This document shows, piece by piece, positions 17,946 to 25,113 of a stretch of DNA of 64,000 nt. Every line of letters begins with the position of its first letter. The stretch's first letter is position 1. Position numbers and translations under genes: made by a program. Location: NCBI GenBank assembly GCA_902167325.1, contig LR632930.1, positions 2,232,001-2,296,000 of the forward strand, read 5' to 3'. The DNA is from Chitinophaga pinensis. GTDB lineage: Bacteria > Bacteroidota > Bacteroidia > Chitinophagales > Chitinophagaceae. The notes below the pieces were generated by a model, which saw only the letters and a program-made list of their open reading frames with translations, searched no databases and was not told where the DNA came from.

Positions 17946-19487
17946 ATGAACATGAAACAACTTACTTTGCTGAAATATACATTCGCCGCCATTGCCGCCC
18001 TTTTGCTGGCAGCCTGCAGCGACGACAAGTTCAGGGATATCAATACCGATCCCAACCGTCCGGCCGATGTGCCCACGACAACTATTATTTCCGTTGCACA
18101 GAAGCAGCTGGTAGACGCACTCCGCGGCTCCAATGCCAACTTCCGTGGCAGCATGCTGTTTGCACAGTACTTTTCCCAGAACCAGTACACGAACGAATCG
18201 CGATACGATATCGGGCGTACCAATGCAGACGGTGTCTGGGATAATACCTACAAGGCCCTGAACAACCTCGAGCAGATCATCAGGCTCAACACTGATCCTT
18301 TGACGAAAGACAAAGTATCCGGAACGGTAGGGCCGAACGAGAACCAGATCGCTATTGCGCGTATCCTGAAATCGTTCGCTTTCCTTTCGCTGACCGATGT
18401 GTTCGGGGATATTCCTTACAGCTCCTATGGTAATGCCGATCCGGATTTCCAGGCGCTGAAGATCAATCCTGAGATCCTGAAACCAAAATACGCATCGCAG
18501 GAAAAGATCTACCAGGATATCCTGAAAGAGTTGAAGGAAGCGGCCGCACAGCTGACTACTGCTAACACTTTCGCAGCCTATGACGGTATTTACAAAGGCA
18601 ATACAGCACTCTGGAAGAAGTTCGCCAACTCACTGCGCGTCCGTGTGGCAGTACGTATCCGTGCCAAGCTTCCCCAGGTGGCAGAAGCACATATTCAGGA
18701 AGCAATAGCCGGCGGACTGATCACTACCAATGCAGAAAACGCCACCCTGAAATATGAGAACAAATCGCCCAATGAGGCACCCCTGTTCCGTATCACGGTT
18801 ACAGAGAACCGCCGCGACTTTTCCGTATCGCACATCCTGATCAATGTACTGAAAGGACAGGTGGGACCGTTTACCGCAGCCGATCCCCGTTTACCGGTGT
18901 ATGCCCGGGTAAATAACAAAGGTGAGTACCGTGGCCAGCCATATGGACTGCTGCCGTCGGTAGCCAGTATCCTGAAGGCGGAAGATATCAGCTTGCCGGG
19001 CACTTTGGTGAACGCAGCCGATTATACAGAAGTACTGATTGAGCTGGCGGAAGTGAATTTCCTGCTGAGTGAGGTTCGTAACTGGAGCCAGGCGGATTAT
19101 GTGGCAGGTGTGCGTGCTTCCCTTGAAAAATGGGGCGTAACAGGCGCTGCGGCAGACACGTATGTGAATGCATTGCCCGCAGCCAGTCAGGCCAACGTAT
19201 TATCGCAGAAGTACCTGGCGCTGTATATGCAGGGCATTGAGGCATGGTCTGAGATCCGTCGTACAGGCTACCCCGCATGGCTGGTGAAGCCCGGTGATGT
19301 GGTTTGGGCCGATGTACCCAGCGGTGAGGCGGATGCTTCCAAATTCGTTCCCCTCGTGGGAACAGGTATCCCGGCCCGGTTGTATTACCCGCAGAAAGAG
19401 CAGGCCGTGAACCTGGAAAACTACCGTGCAGCTATTGGGGCACAGGGTGGAGACAACCTGGCTACGAAAATTTGGTGGAATAAATAA
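17946..19487 (+). CDS. SusD/RagB family nutrient-binding outer membrane lipoprotein
   Basis: This 513-residue surface lipoprotein acts as the lid of the SusC channel and starts 9 nt after susC. The lipoprotein signal ends in LLLAACS with the modified Cys near residue 22. Next come DKFRDINTDPNRP and a helical TPR-like body, with the ending YPQKEQAVNLENYRAAI, as in the SusD-like_2 family. Members of that branch are often linked to non-polysaccharide substrates such as peptides, but this is family knowledge and no substrate can be assigned here. A terminator hairpin follows 27 nt after the stop. Confidence 0.92.
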   Translation: MNMKQLTLLKYTFAAIAALLLAACSDDKFRDINTDPNRPADVPTTTIISVAQKQLVDALRGSNANFRGSMLFAQYFSQNQYTNESRYDIGRTNADGVWDNTYKALNNLEQIIRLNTDPLTKDKVSGTVGPNENQIAIARILKSFAFLSLTDVFGDIPYSSYGNADPDFQALKINPEILKPKYASQEKIYQDILKELKEAAAQLTTANTFAAYDGIYKGNTALWKKFANSLRVRVAVRIRAKLPQVAEAHIQEAIAGGLITTNAENATLKYENKSPNEAPLFRITVTENRRDFSVSHILINVLKGQVGPFTAADPRLPVYARVNNKGEYRGQPYGLLPSVASILKAEDISLPGTLVNAADYTEVLIELAEVNFLLSEVRNWSQADYVAGVRASLEKWGVTGAAADTYVNALPAASQANVLSQKYLALYMQGIEAWSEIRRTGYPAWLVKPGDVVWADVPSGEADASKFVPLVGTGIPARLYYPQKEQAVNLENYRAAIGAQGGDNLATKIWWNK

Positions 19488-19514
19488 AACCAGCCATAAT
19501 TACTTTAAGATGGA

Positions 19515-19549
19515 GAAAGGCATCCCGGAAGGGGTGCCTTTCTTTTGTT
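19515..19549 (+). terminator. Terminator of the SusC/SusD operon
   Basis: The 12-bp arms 19515-19526 and 19531-19542 (one T-G pair) enclose a GGAA loop and are followed by TTTTGTTTG. Confidence 0.88.
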
Positions 19550-19769
19550 TGTATATCCCGGCAATCGGACCGGGGATTGTCATGCAATTGTTGAGTCGTT
19601 GTTTTTCCCGATTGCGTAAATAGAATTCCCATTTCGAGACGGAGGGCCGGCGATCATGTGCCAACTTTGCGGCGGATTGGAGCACCGGTACAGGTCTTTT
19701 TTGTTCTCCAAACTGGCTTAATACTGCCGGTGTTTCTTTCCACCAATATTGCCTTATTAATCAAAGACG

Positions 19770-22196
19770 ATGAAACAATTTTTCTATTTAATTATACTGA
19801 TGATCGGCTTCGCCAACGCGGCACAGGCTGAAGAGCTGGCACCCGGAGATATCACCGGTGTTGTGTATACCAACGATGGTCAGCCGGCTCCTATGGTGAC
19901 GGTGTTGCTCAAAGGCAAGAACCGTGGTGATATGACCAATGAGAAAGGAGAATTCACCATCCGCCGTGTGCAGGCAGGAAATTATACCTTACAGGTTTCC
20001 CTCTTAGGATTCGAAACTTCCGAACAAACGGTTACCGTGGTTGCCAGTCAGACGGCAGACGTGAAGATAGATCTGAAATTATCCAATACCCAGCTTAGCG
20101 AAGTAATCGTAAAAGGTATTCAGCTGAAAGGCAAGCGTGAAAGCGATCAGATCGCCCGTTTGCCTATCAGGAACCTGGAAAACCCGCAGGTATATAACAC
20201 CGTGGGCCTTGAGCTGATGAAAGAGCAGGTAGTTACCAATTTCGATGATGCGCTCCGTAATGCTCCCGGTGTAAGCAGGCTGTGGACTTCCACCGGCCGT
20301 CCGAACGATGGTGCGGGATATTTCACCATGCGCGGCTTTGCCGTGCAGCCTTCCATGATCAATGGTATTGCAGGTATTTCCAACGGTTCCATTGATCCGG
20401 CTAACATTGAACATATAGAAACTATTAAAGGTCCATCGGGTACGCTCTTCGGCAGCAGCCTTATCTCTTTCGGCGGACTGATCAATATCGTAACCAAAAA
20501 ACCTTATGATCACTTTGGTGGTGAGATATCTTATACCGGGGGCAGCTATGATCTGCACCGTATTACTGCAGATATTAATTCCCCGCTCAATGCCAGCAAG
20601 TCCATCCTGTTCCGGTTGAATGCAGCATATCATCATGAAAATTCTTTCCAGGATGCAGGTTTCCGCAAGTCTGTATTTGTGGCTCCCAGTTTCACTTTCA
20701 ATTTGAGTGACAGGCTCAGCATCGATCTGAACGCGGAGATTTACAATGGCGAAGCCACCAACCCGCTGATGGTGTTCCTGAACAGATCGCGCCAGCTGAA
20801 ATTCCGTACACCGGACGAACTGGGGATCGATTTCAACCGTTCCTTCACCAGCAACGATATTTCTTACCATACGCCCACTAACAACTTTTACGGTCAGGTG
20901 AAGTACAAACTGTCCAACAAATGGACATCGCAGACCAACCTGTCTTACAGCCACCGTAAAAGTGATGGTTATTACCAGTACGTGATGTTCCTGGATCAGG
21001 GTGTCACCAAACCGAACGATACACTCTTCAGTCGTTTTGTATATACTCAGAACTCGACCACAGAGGCAACCGGTATCCAGCAGAACTTCATAGGTGATTT
21101 TAAGATCGGCTCCATGCGTAACCGCGTAGTGTTCGGTCTCGACTTCCTCAGTATTCAATCCAGCGCCGACAACTCCCCTTATAACCGCTTCGATTCTGTA
21201 TCCTCCGTGAATGTGAACGATCCCCGTTATTACGCACTGAACCGCGAAGCGGTAGATGCCAGTCTTGCTAAACTGACCACCGGCTTCACCCGTAACAAGC
21301 AATCACAATACACTTATAGCGCTTATGTATCCGATGTGCTGAACATCACCGATAAGTTCCTTGCCATGGCCAGTGTTCGTGTGGATTACTTTGACAGCAA
21401 GGGTACACTTGATTTCATCACCAACAAAAGAACCGGCGACTATACTCAGCTGGCAGTTTCTCCCAAGTTCGGTCTCGTATACCAGATCGTAAAAGATCAG
21501 GTGAGCGTATTCGCTAACTATATGAATGGTTTTAAGAACGTATCGCCCGTTACACAACCGCTGCCTGAGCTGGATGGCAACTTCAAACCGCAGCAGGCCA
21601 ACCAGTACGAAGGCGGTGTGAAACTGAACATGCTGAAGAATAAACTCAACTTCACACTCAGCTATTATGATCTGAAAGTAAACAACCTGAGTTTGCCTGC
21701 CTCGATTACCAAAGAAGGCGTAACCTATAACTATAATGTACAGGAGGGAACCCAGCGCAGCCGCGGTATCGAGGCCGACCTGAATACATCACCTGTACAA
21801 GGTCTGAATGTCATCTTCGGATACGGTTATAACAACAGCAAGCTGGTGAAAGCGAACACATTCACCGTAGGCCGCAGGCCGGTAAGTGCGGGTCCTGAGC
21901 ACCTGGTTAACTTCTGGGCCAGCTATTCCCTGCAGGGAGGTATACTGAAAGGACTGGGTTTCGGTGCGGGTGGTAACTATGCCAGTGAGAACGTGATCAC
22001 TAATGATTCCCATACAGGCATCTTCACGCTGCCGTCTTACACCGTGTTCAATGCATCGGCGTTTTACACCTGGAAAGCATTCAGGCTTGCATTGAAAGTA
22101 GATAACATTGCCGACAAAGAATATTTCGGCGGCTGGACGACCGTAGAGAAACAAATGCCCCGCCGCGTATCGGGCAACCTTACTTACAGGTTCTGA
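19770..22196 (+). CDS. TonB-dependent siderophore-type receptor
   Basis: This 808-residue outer-membrane receptor has a signal peptide (ending AAQAEE), a carboxypeptidase-like beta-sandwich (ITGVVYTNDGQPAPMVTVLLKG), and a TonB box near LSEVIVKGI. The plug has NAPGVSRLW, FTMRGFAVQPSMINGI and IETIKGPSGTLFGSS; the barrel ends at a C-terminal Phe. Plug wording of this sort is that of ferric-siderophore receptors (FhuA/FoxA type), so iron-siderophore import is likely, though the ligand is unknown. It has no SusD partner. It stands alone between two terminators. A siderophore biosynthesis locus is not visible in the window. Confidence 0.88.
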   Translation: MKQFFYLIILMIGFANAAQAEELAPGDITGVVYTNDGQPAPMVTVLLKGKNRGDMTNEKGEFTIRRVQAGNYTLQVSLLGFETSEQTVTVVASQTADVKIDLKLSNTQLSEVIVKGIQLKGKRESDQIARLPIRNLENPQVYNTVGLELMKEQVVTNFDDALRNAPGVSRLWTSTGRPNDGAGYFTMRGFAVQPSMINGIAGISNGSIDPANIEHIETIKGPSGTLFGSSLISFGGLINIVTKKPYDHFGGEISYTGGSYDLHRITADINSPLNASKSILFRLNAAYHHENSFQDAGFRKSVFVAPSFTFNLSDRLSIDLNAEIYNGEATNPLMVFLNRSRQLKFRTPDELGIDFNRSFTSNDISYHTPTNNFYGQVKYKLSNKWTSQTNLSYSHRKSDGYYQYVMFLDQGVTKPNDTLFSRFVYTQNSTTEATGIQQNFIGDFKIGSMRNRVVFGLDFLSIQSSADNSPYNRFDSVSSVNVNDPRYYALNREAVDASLAKLTTGFTRNKQSQYTYSAYVSDVLNITDKFLAMASVRVDYFDSKGTLDFITNKRTGDYTQLAVSPKFGLVYQIVKDQVSVFANYMNGFKNVSPVTQPLPELDGNFKPQQANQYEGGVKLNMLKNKLNFTLSYYDLKVNNLSLPASITKEGVTYNYNVQEGTQRSRGIEADLNTSPVQGLNVIFGYGYNNSKLVKANTFTVGRRPVSAGPEHLVNFWASYSLQGGILKGLGFGAGGNYASENVITNDSHTGIFTLPSYTVFNASAFYTWKAFRLALKVDNIADKEYFGGWTTVEKQMPRRVSGNLTYRF

Positions 22197-22211
22197 TTAC
22201 GATATTCCGAT

Positions 22212-22252
22212 AACAACAAAGGGCACCTCTTGGAGAGGTGCCCTTTGTTGTT
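22212..22252 (+). terminator. Terminator of the siderophore receptor gene
   Basis: The arms 22212-22230 and 22234-22252 are perfectly complementary over 19 bp around a TGG loop. The stem itself ends in a T/G-rich segment; this is one of the strongest hairpins in the window. Confidence 0.9.
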
Positions 22253-22396
22253 TAACCCATGTTGATATCCATTTTCTCATTGTGAGAAGGTATATATTCC
22301 GGGTTTGAAAATGAACAGTTTGAACAGGCAAAAACAGGCATCAGGAAATTTTTTCAGTTTGGATTTTATTTAGATTGCCGGCATAAAATCAATAAA

Positions 22397-22876
22397 ATGT
22401 TTACTGAAATTATTGAACCACTACAATACCGGCCGGGGCCGGCAGCGCTCAGGCGAAGATTAACAAATCTGCTGCACCGGATTAAAATCGAGCTATTTGG
22501 TGCAGAAGCACTTGAACCGGGTTATCTGATGGGCAAAGATGTAAGAGCGTTGAACACACAGCTGGTGGAAGGGCTGATTTATAAGATGCTTTCCCAGCGG
22601 GATTCGTTAATAGAAACCGTATTTCAGCCTGAGCCGGGGAAACTGAATTTTTACGTTTTGTTAAAAATACACAATCACGATACAGCGATTCAATTATGCA
22701 GGATATTGGGTGATTATGAAATGCTCGAAATAGCAGAGCGTTATCCTGTATGGTTTGATTTTATACCGCATCATACCAAGGATTATTATTTAGCGAAGAA
22801 CTTACCAATTTTTTATAAGAAAAGAAATGCAGCAACATATAAGACAAGCAAGGCACAACCTGCGCATGTATCATGA
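22397..22876 (+). CDS. Hypothetical protein, possibly degenerate nucleotidyltransferase partner of a HEPN protein
   Basis: I do not recognise this 159-residue protein with certainty. Its middle follows the strand-helix-strand order of minimal nucleotidyltransferases (LNFYVLLKI, an ~18-residue helix, then YPVWFDFIP) and is followed by LAKNLPIFYKKR, where that family often has its final helix. The catalytic GS and DxD residues are absent, so it would be inactive if related. The following HEPN-like gene overlaps its end by 50 bp in another frame, so the two are translated from one mRNA. The pair is AT-richer than its neighbours. A role as antitoxin-like partner is inference. Confidence 0.5.
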   Translation: MFTEIIEPLQYRPGPAALRRRLTNLLHRIKIELFGAEALEPGYLMGKDVRALNTQLVEGLIYKMLSQRDSLIETVFQPEPGKLNFYVLLKIHNHDTAIQLCRILGDYEMLEIAERYPVWFDFIPHHTKDYYLAKNLPIFYKKRNAATYKTSKAQPAHVS

Positions 22877-23225
22877 ACTATGCACACAGTACCCTGATGA
22901 ATTCCATGACTGGAAAGTAACATTGTTGTTTTACACGGCTTTACATTGGGTGAGGGCACTTGCCAATAAGCGAAGGATCAAAATTGGGGAATCACATGCC
23001 GAGATAGCCCGTAACTGCAACCCCAAATACCCGGGTGCAATGCCTATTTCCTGTAAAGCCTGGGATGAATATCATAATCTGAATATGAGAAGCCAAACTG
23101 CACGATATGAAGGTATCGTGAATGAGAAGGAATTTAATAATTTTCATAAGGATATGCATTCGCGTAGCATATCCGGGATAGACTACCTCCGCAAGTATAT
23201 CCAGGGGCGGGGTATCGAACTCTGA
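22827..23225 (+). CDS. HEPN-like domain protein
   Basis: This 132-residue all-helical protein carries the core of a HEPN subfamily: DWKVTLLFYTALHWVRAL, then a conserved SHAEIARN segment (His and Arg spaced as in SHxxR), and a last helix EYHNLNMRSQTARYEG. HEPN proteins are often RNases or RNA-binding partners, frequently paired with a nucleotidyltransferase. The canonical Rx4-6H RNase motif is not clear here. The ATG at 22827 retains the first helix; a later Met (22866) would shorten the overlap with the upstream gene to 11 bp but remove that helix. Family membership is moderately sure; toxin activity is not shown. Confidence 0.65.
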   Translation: MQQHIRQARHNLRMYHELCTQYPDEFHDWKVTLLFYTALHWVRALANKRRIKIGESHAEIARNCNPKYPGAMPISCKAWDEYHNLNMRSQTARYEGIVNEKEFNNFHKDMHSRSISGIDYLRKYIQGRGIEL

Positions 23226-23260
23226 TACTTCCCACCGTTTCTTATCCAAACTTTATGATA

Positions 23261-23920
23261 CTACATGGAGAGTTTCTCCAGTTCCGCTTCTCCAAATGAG
23301 AGAAGGGAGGGGAGCTGCATATCTGCCAGTACGAAGCGTGGCTCGGTGCGTTTATGCGCTTCGGGAACTACCACTACTTTCATGCGTGCAGCTTTGGCGG
23401 CCGTCATTCCCGTTACGGAATCCTCGAATGCGAGGCAATTGAGCGGATGGGTATTGAGTTCCGCGGCGCAGGCGAGGTATACTGCCGGGTGGGGTTTGCC
23501 ATAAGCTTCGAACTCTGCGGAGGTTACCGCATCGAAGTAATCGCGGATGTGCAGATGATCCAGTACGGACTGGATGAGGCGCATGGGAGACGAAGAAGCA
23601 AGTCCTACACGGTAGTTGCGGGAGCGGAAGAAATCGAGGATATATTCCAGACCTTCCATAGCCTGACCCTGACGGAGGATTTTAGCGGTAACACTTTCGA
23701 TGATCTCATCACTTACCTGCTCAGGACTTTTGGCGTCCCAGCCAAAGTAATCATGCCAGTAGCTGACAACTTCGCGGGTACGAAGGCCTGTGGTAAGGTG
23801 GGTAAGCTCGGGAGAAAGGGTGACGCCTACTGTGGAAAAGACTTCCCGCATCGCAACACCCCAGAGAGGTTCGGAATCAATAAGGAGTCCGTCCATGTCA
23901 AAAATCGCCGTCTGGATCAT
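23261..23920 (-). CDS. HAD-superfamily sugar-phosphate phosphatase (HxpB/YniC-like)
   Basis: This 219-residue cytoplasmic phosphatase has the nucleophile motif FDMDGLLIDSEPLW (both Asp present), motif II LASSSPMRLI, the Lys in YGKPHPAVY, and the acidic motif AFEDSVTGM. The wording matches the hexitol phosphatase B / 2-deoxyglucose-6-phosphatase branch of the beta-phosphoglucomutase-like family. The exact sugar phosphate cannot be read from sequence. It stands alone, in reverse orientation to its neighbours, ending 35 nt from the HEPN-like gene (tail to tail). A TACCTTTG -7 element lies 23 nt upstream of the start. Confidence 0.85.
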   Translation of the reverse strand: MIQTAIFDMDGLLIDSEPLWGVAMREVFSTVGVTLSPELTHLTTGLRTREVVSYWHDYFGWDAKSPEQVSDEIIESVTAKILRQGQAMEGLEYILDFFRSRNYRVGLASSSPMRLIQSVLDHLHIRDYFDAVTSAEFEAYGKPHPAVYLACAAELNTHPLNCLAFEDSVTGMTAAKAARMKVVVVPEAHKRTEPRFVLADMQLPSLLSFGEAELEKLSM

Positions 23921-23943
23921 AAATAATGTCTCTTTTTGCGCCG

Positions 23944-23951
23944 CAAAGGTA
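23944..23951 (-). promoter_or_regulatory. -7 element of the HAD phosphatase promoter
   Basis: On the minus strand this reads TACCTTTG, an exact match, 23 nt before the ATG. No clear -33 box was found. Confidence 0.45.
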
Positions 23952-24022
23952 CGCGGTTTTTAGTGAATAGGGGAGGGGATTGGGGTGTTTGAATGGGAAT
24001 TGCTGTGTATTGTATTGACAAT

Positions 24023-24250
24023 GATTGAATTAGCACATTGAGGTTTGTCCAGCAAAGGGGACTGGTAAGCGGAATGTAGTTCTCGTTATCGGGGACCTTA
24101 TTCGTTGGTATTCAATTATGCTCATTAGATTGAATTAGCATATTGAGGTTTATCGAACAAAGGGACTGGTAAGCAGCATTTAGTTGCCGCTATTGGGGGG
24201 GCCTTATTCGTTGGCATTCAATCATGCTCAGTTGATTGAAATAGTGGATG
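24023..24250 (+). repeat. 105-bp tandem repeat, two copies and a remnant
   Basis: Copy 1 is 24023-24127, copy 2 is 24128-24233 (about 85% alike by eye), and a third copy starts at 24234 but decays after about 17 bases. Each begins GATTGAATTAGCA and ends near ATTCAATYATGCTC. The unit has no open frame and no CRISPR-like spacer. Confidence 0.75.
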
Positions 24251-24851
24251 AATCAACAGTCTGTTGGCAAGACTTCAAATGGAAGTCTGGTTGAATTGAG
24301 GCTGAGGAGAGCACTGCTGAATTGAATTATTATTTCTGGAAGCTATTTCCGGATAGTTTATAAAGTAGAAATAGGCCATCGAATTAATGTATGTATCTGA
24401 AAATCAATTCACTCATGCCGAAGTGGTAGCAGTAATGCCCGTTGTTCAATGCAGCCTTGTAAGTATAAAGCGGTGATAGCAGGTGGAATTTCGGAATAAG
24501 TGGTTGTTTTAGGATGAGGGGGCAATAGCTAATTGCAGGCAGTCGTATGCTCCGGATCAGTTTTGGGAAGCCGGAGAGGCGTTGGTGCGGCTCCCGGTTT
24601 ATCTCTAATCAACGTGAATCTACGGCTATTCAGCACCATTACCGCTGGCAGGCTGCAGGGGCAGGGCCTTATACCTCATAAAAAATAGTTATGACCCATA
24701 ACCGGGGGATCATGGCTCCTGAAGCTGCTGCTGAGCGCAATCCCGCCCTGGCAGCGTGCGACGCAACGGTTGCCTGGCCAGCGGACCACCCCTGACCTCC
24801 CCACCATTTAGATATTTTCTAATAACACCCTGCCTTTTTTATGAAAAAAAG
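24251..24851 (+). other. 600-bp stretch before the reductase promoter, nothing recognised
   Basis: No gene family, RNA gene or strong terminator is seen. A 27-codon frame starting MAPEAAAERN ends near 24794, but nothing supports its translation. The stretch ends at a clear promoter (24852). Confidence 0.35.
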
Positions 24852-24883
24852 TTTTGCGTTATGGGGGTGGACGGCTACCTTTG
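24852..24883 (+). promoter_or_regulatory. Promoter of the sulfite/nitrite reductase operon
   Basis: TTTTG at 24852-24856, a 19-bp spacer and TACCTTTG at 24876-24883 make a full consensus promoter. The start would be near 24890, giving a structured leader of about 220 nt before the reductase ATG. Confidence 0.7.
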
Positions 24884-24933
24884 TATTACTCTACAAATTC
24901 TATAGGAATATGGGTTATGAATTAACAAAGGTG

Positions 24934-24978
24934 ATGATGCATATGTGCGGGTGCTGTTGGGGGAACTCAACAGACTAG
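24934..24978 (+). CDS. Cysteine-rich leader peptide MMHMCGCCWGNSTD
   Basis: A 14-codon frame begins with two ATG codons behind an AAAGG sequence (24927-24930) and ends TAG at 24976-24978. Three of the five codons from 24946 to 24960 are Cys (TGC, GGG, TGC, TGT, TGG). The frame lies in the leader of a sulfur-reduction operon, just before a terminator with a competing antiterminator, the plan of amino-acid attenuation control. The inference is that slow decoding of the Cys codons under low charged tRNA-Cys exposes the antiterminator. A third Met (24943) is a possible start. Confidence 0.65.
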   Translation: MMHMCGCCWGNSTD

Positions 24979-24991
24979 GGCGGAGCGCTTA

Positions 24992-25056
24992 CATAGGAAA
25001 TATCTGTTTACAGACACATACTACAAGCCTCCTATGTTCAGGGGGCTTTTGTTTTT
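24992..25056 (+). promoter_or_regulatory. Attenuator: antiterminator/terminator switch for the reductase operon
   Basis: The terminator is the stem 25025-25032 with 25041-25048 (AAGCCTCC with GGGGGCTT, one U-G) and a TTGTTTTT tract to 25056. The alternative stem pairs ACATAGGA (24991-24998) with TCCTATGT (25030-25037), 8 perfect bp that would take the last three bases of the terminator's left arm and most of its loop. A further hairpin (CTGTTG with CAACAG, 24953-24958 and 24967-24972) covers the Cys codons and would be opened by a moving ribosome. The reductase ATG is 57 nt past the terminator. Confidence 0.65.
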
Positions 25057-25113
25057 CCGGCACAGCGCCGCCAATGTTATGAATACCATTTTATCACGCG
25101 CAACTCTTTAAAC

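Noticed and set aside
24023..24250. CRISPR array
   Set aside because: The repeat unit is 105 bp with no short repeat-spacer alternation and no cas genes.
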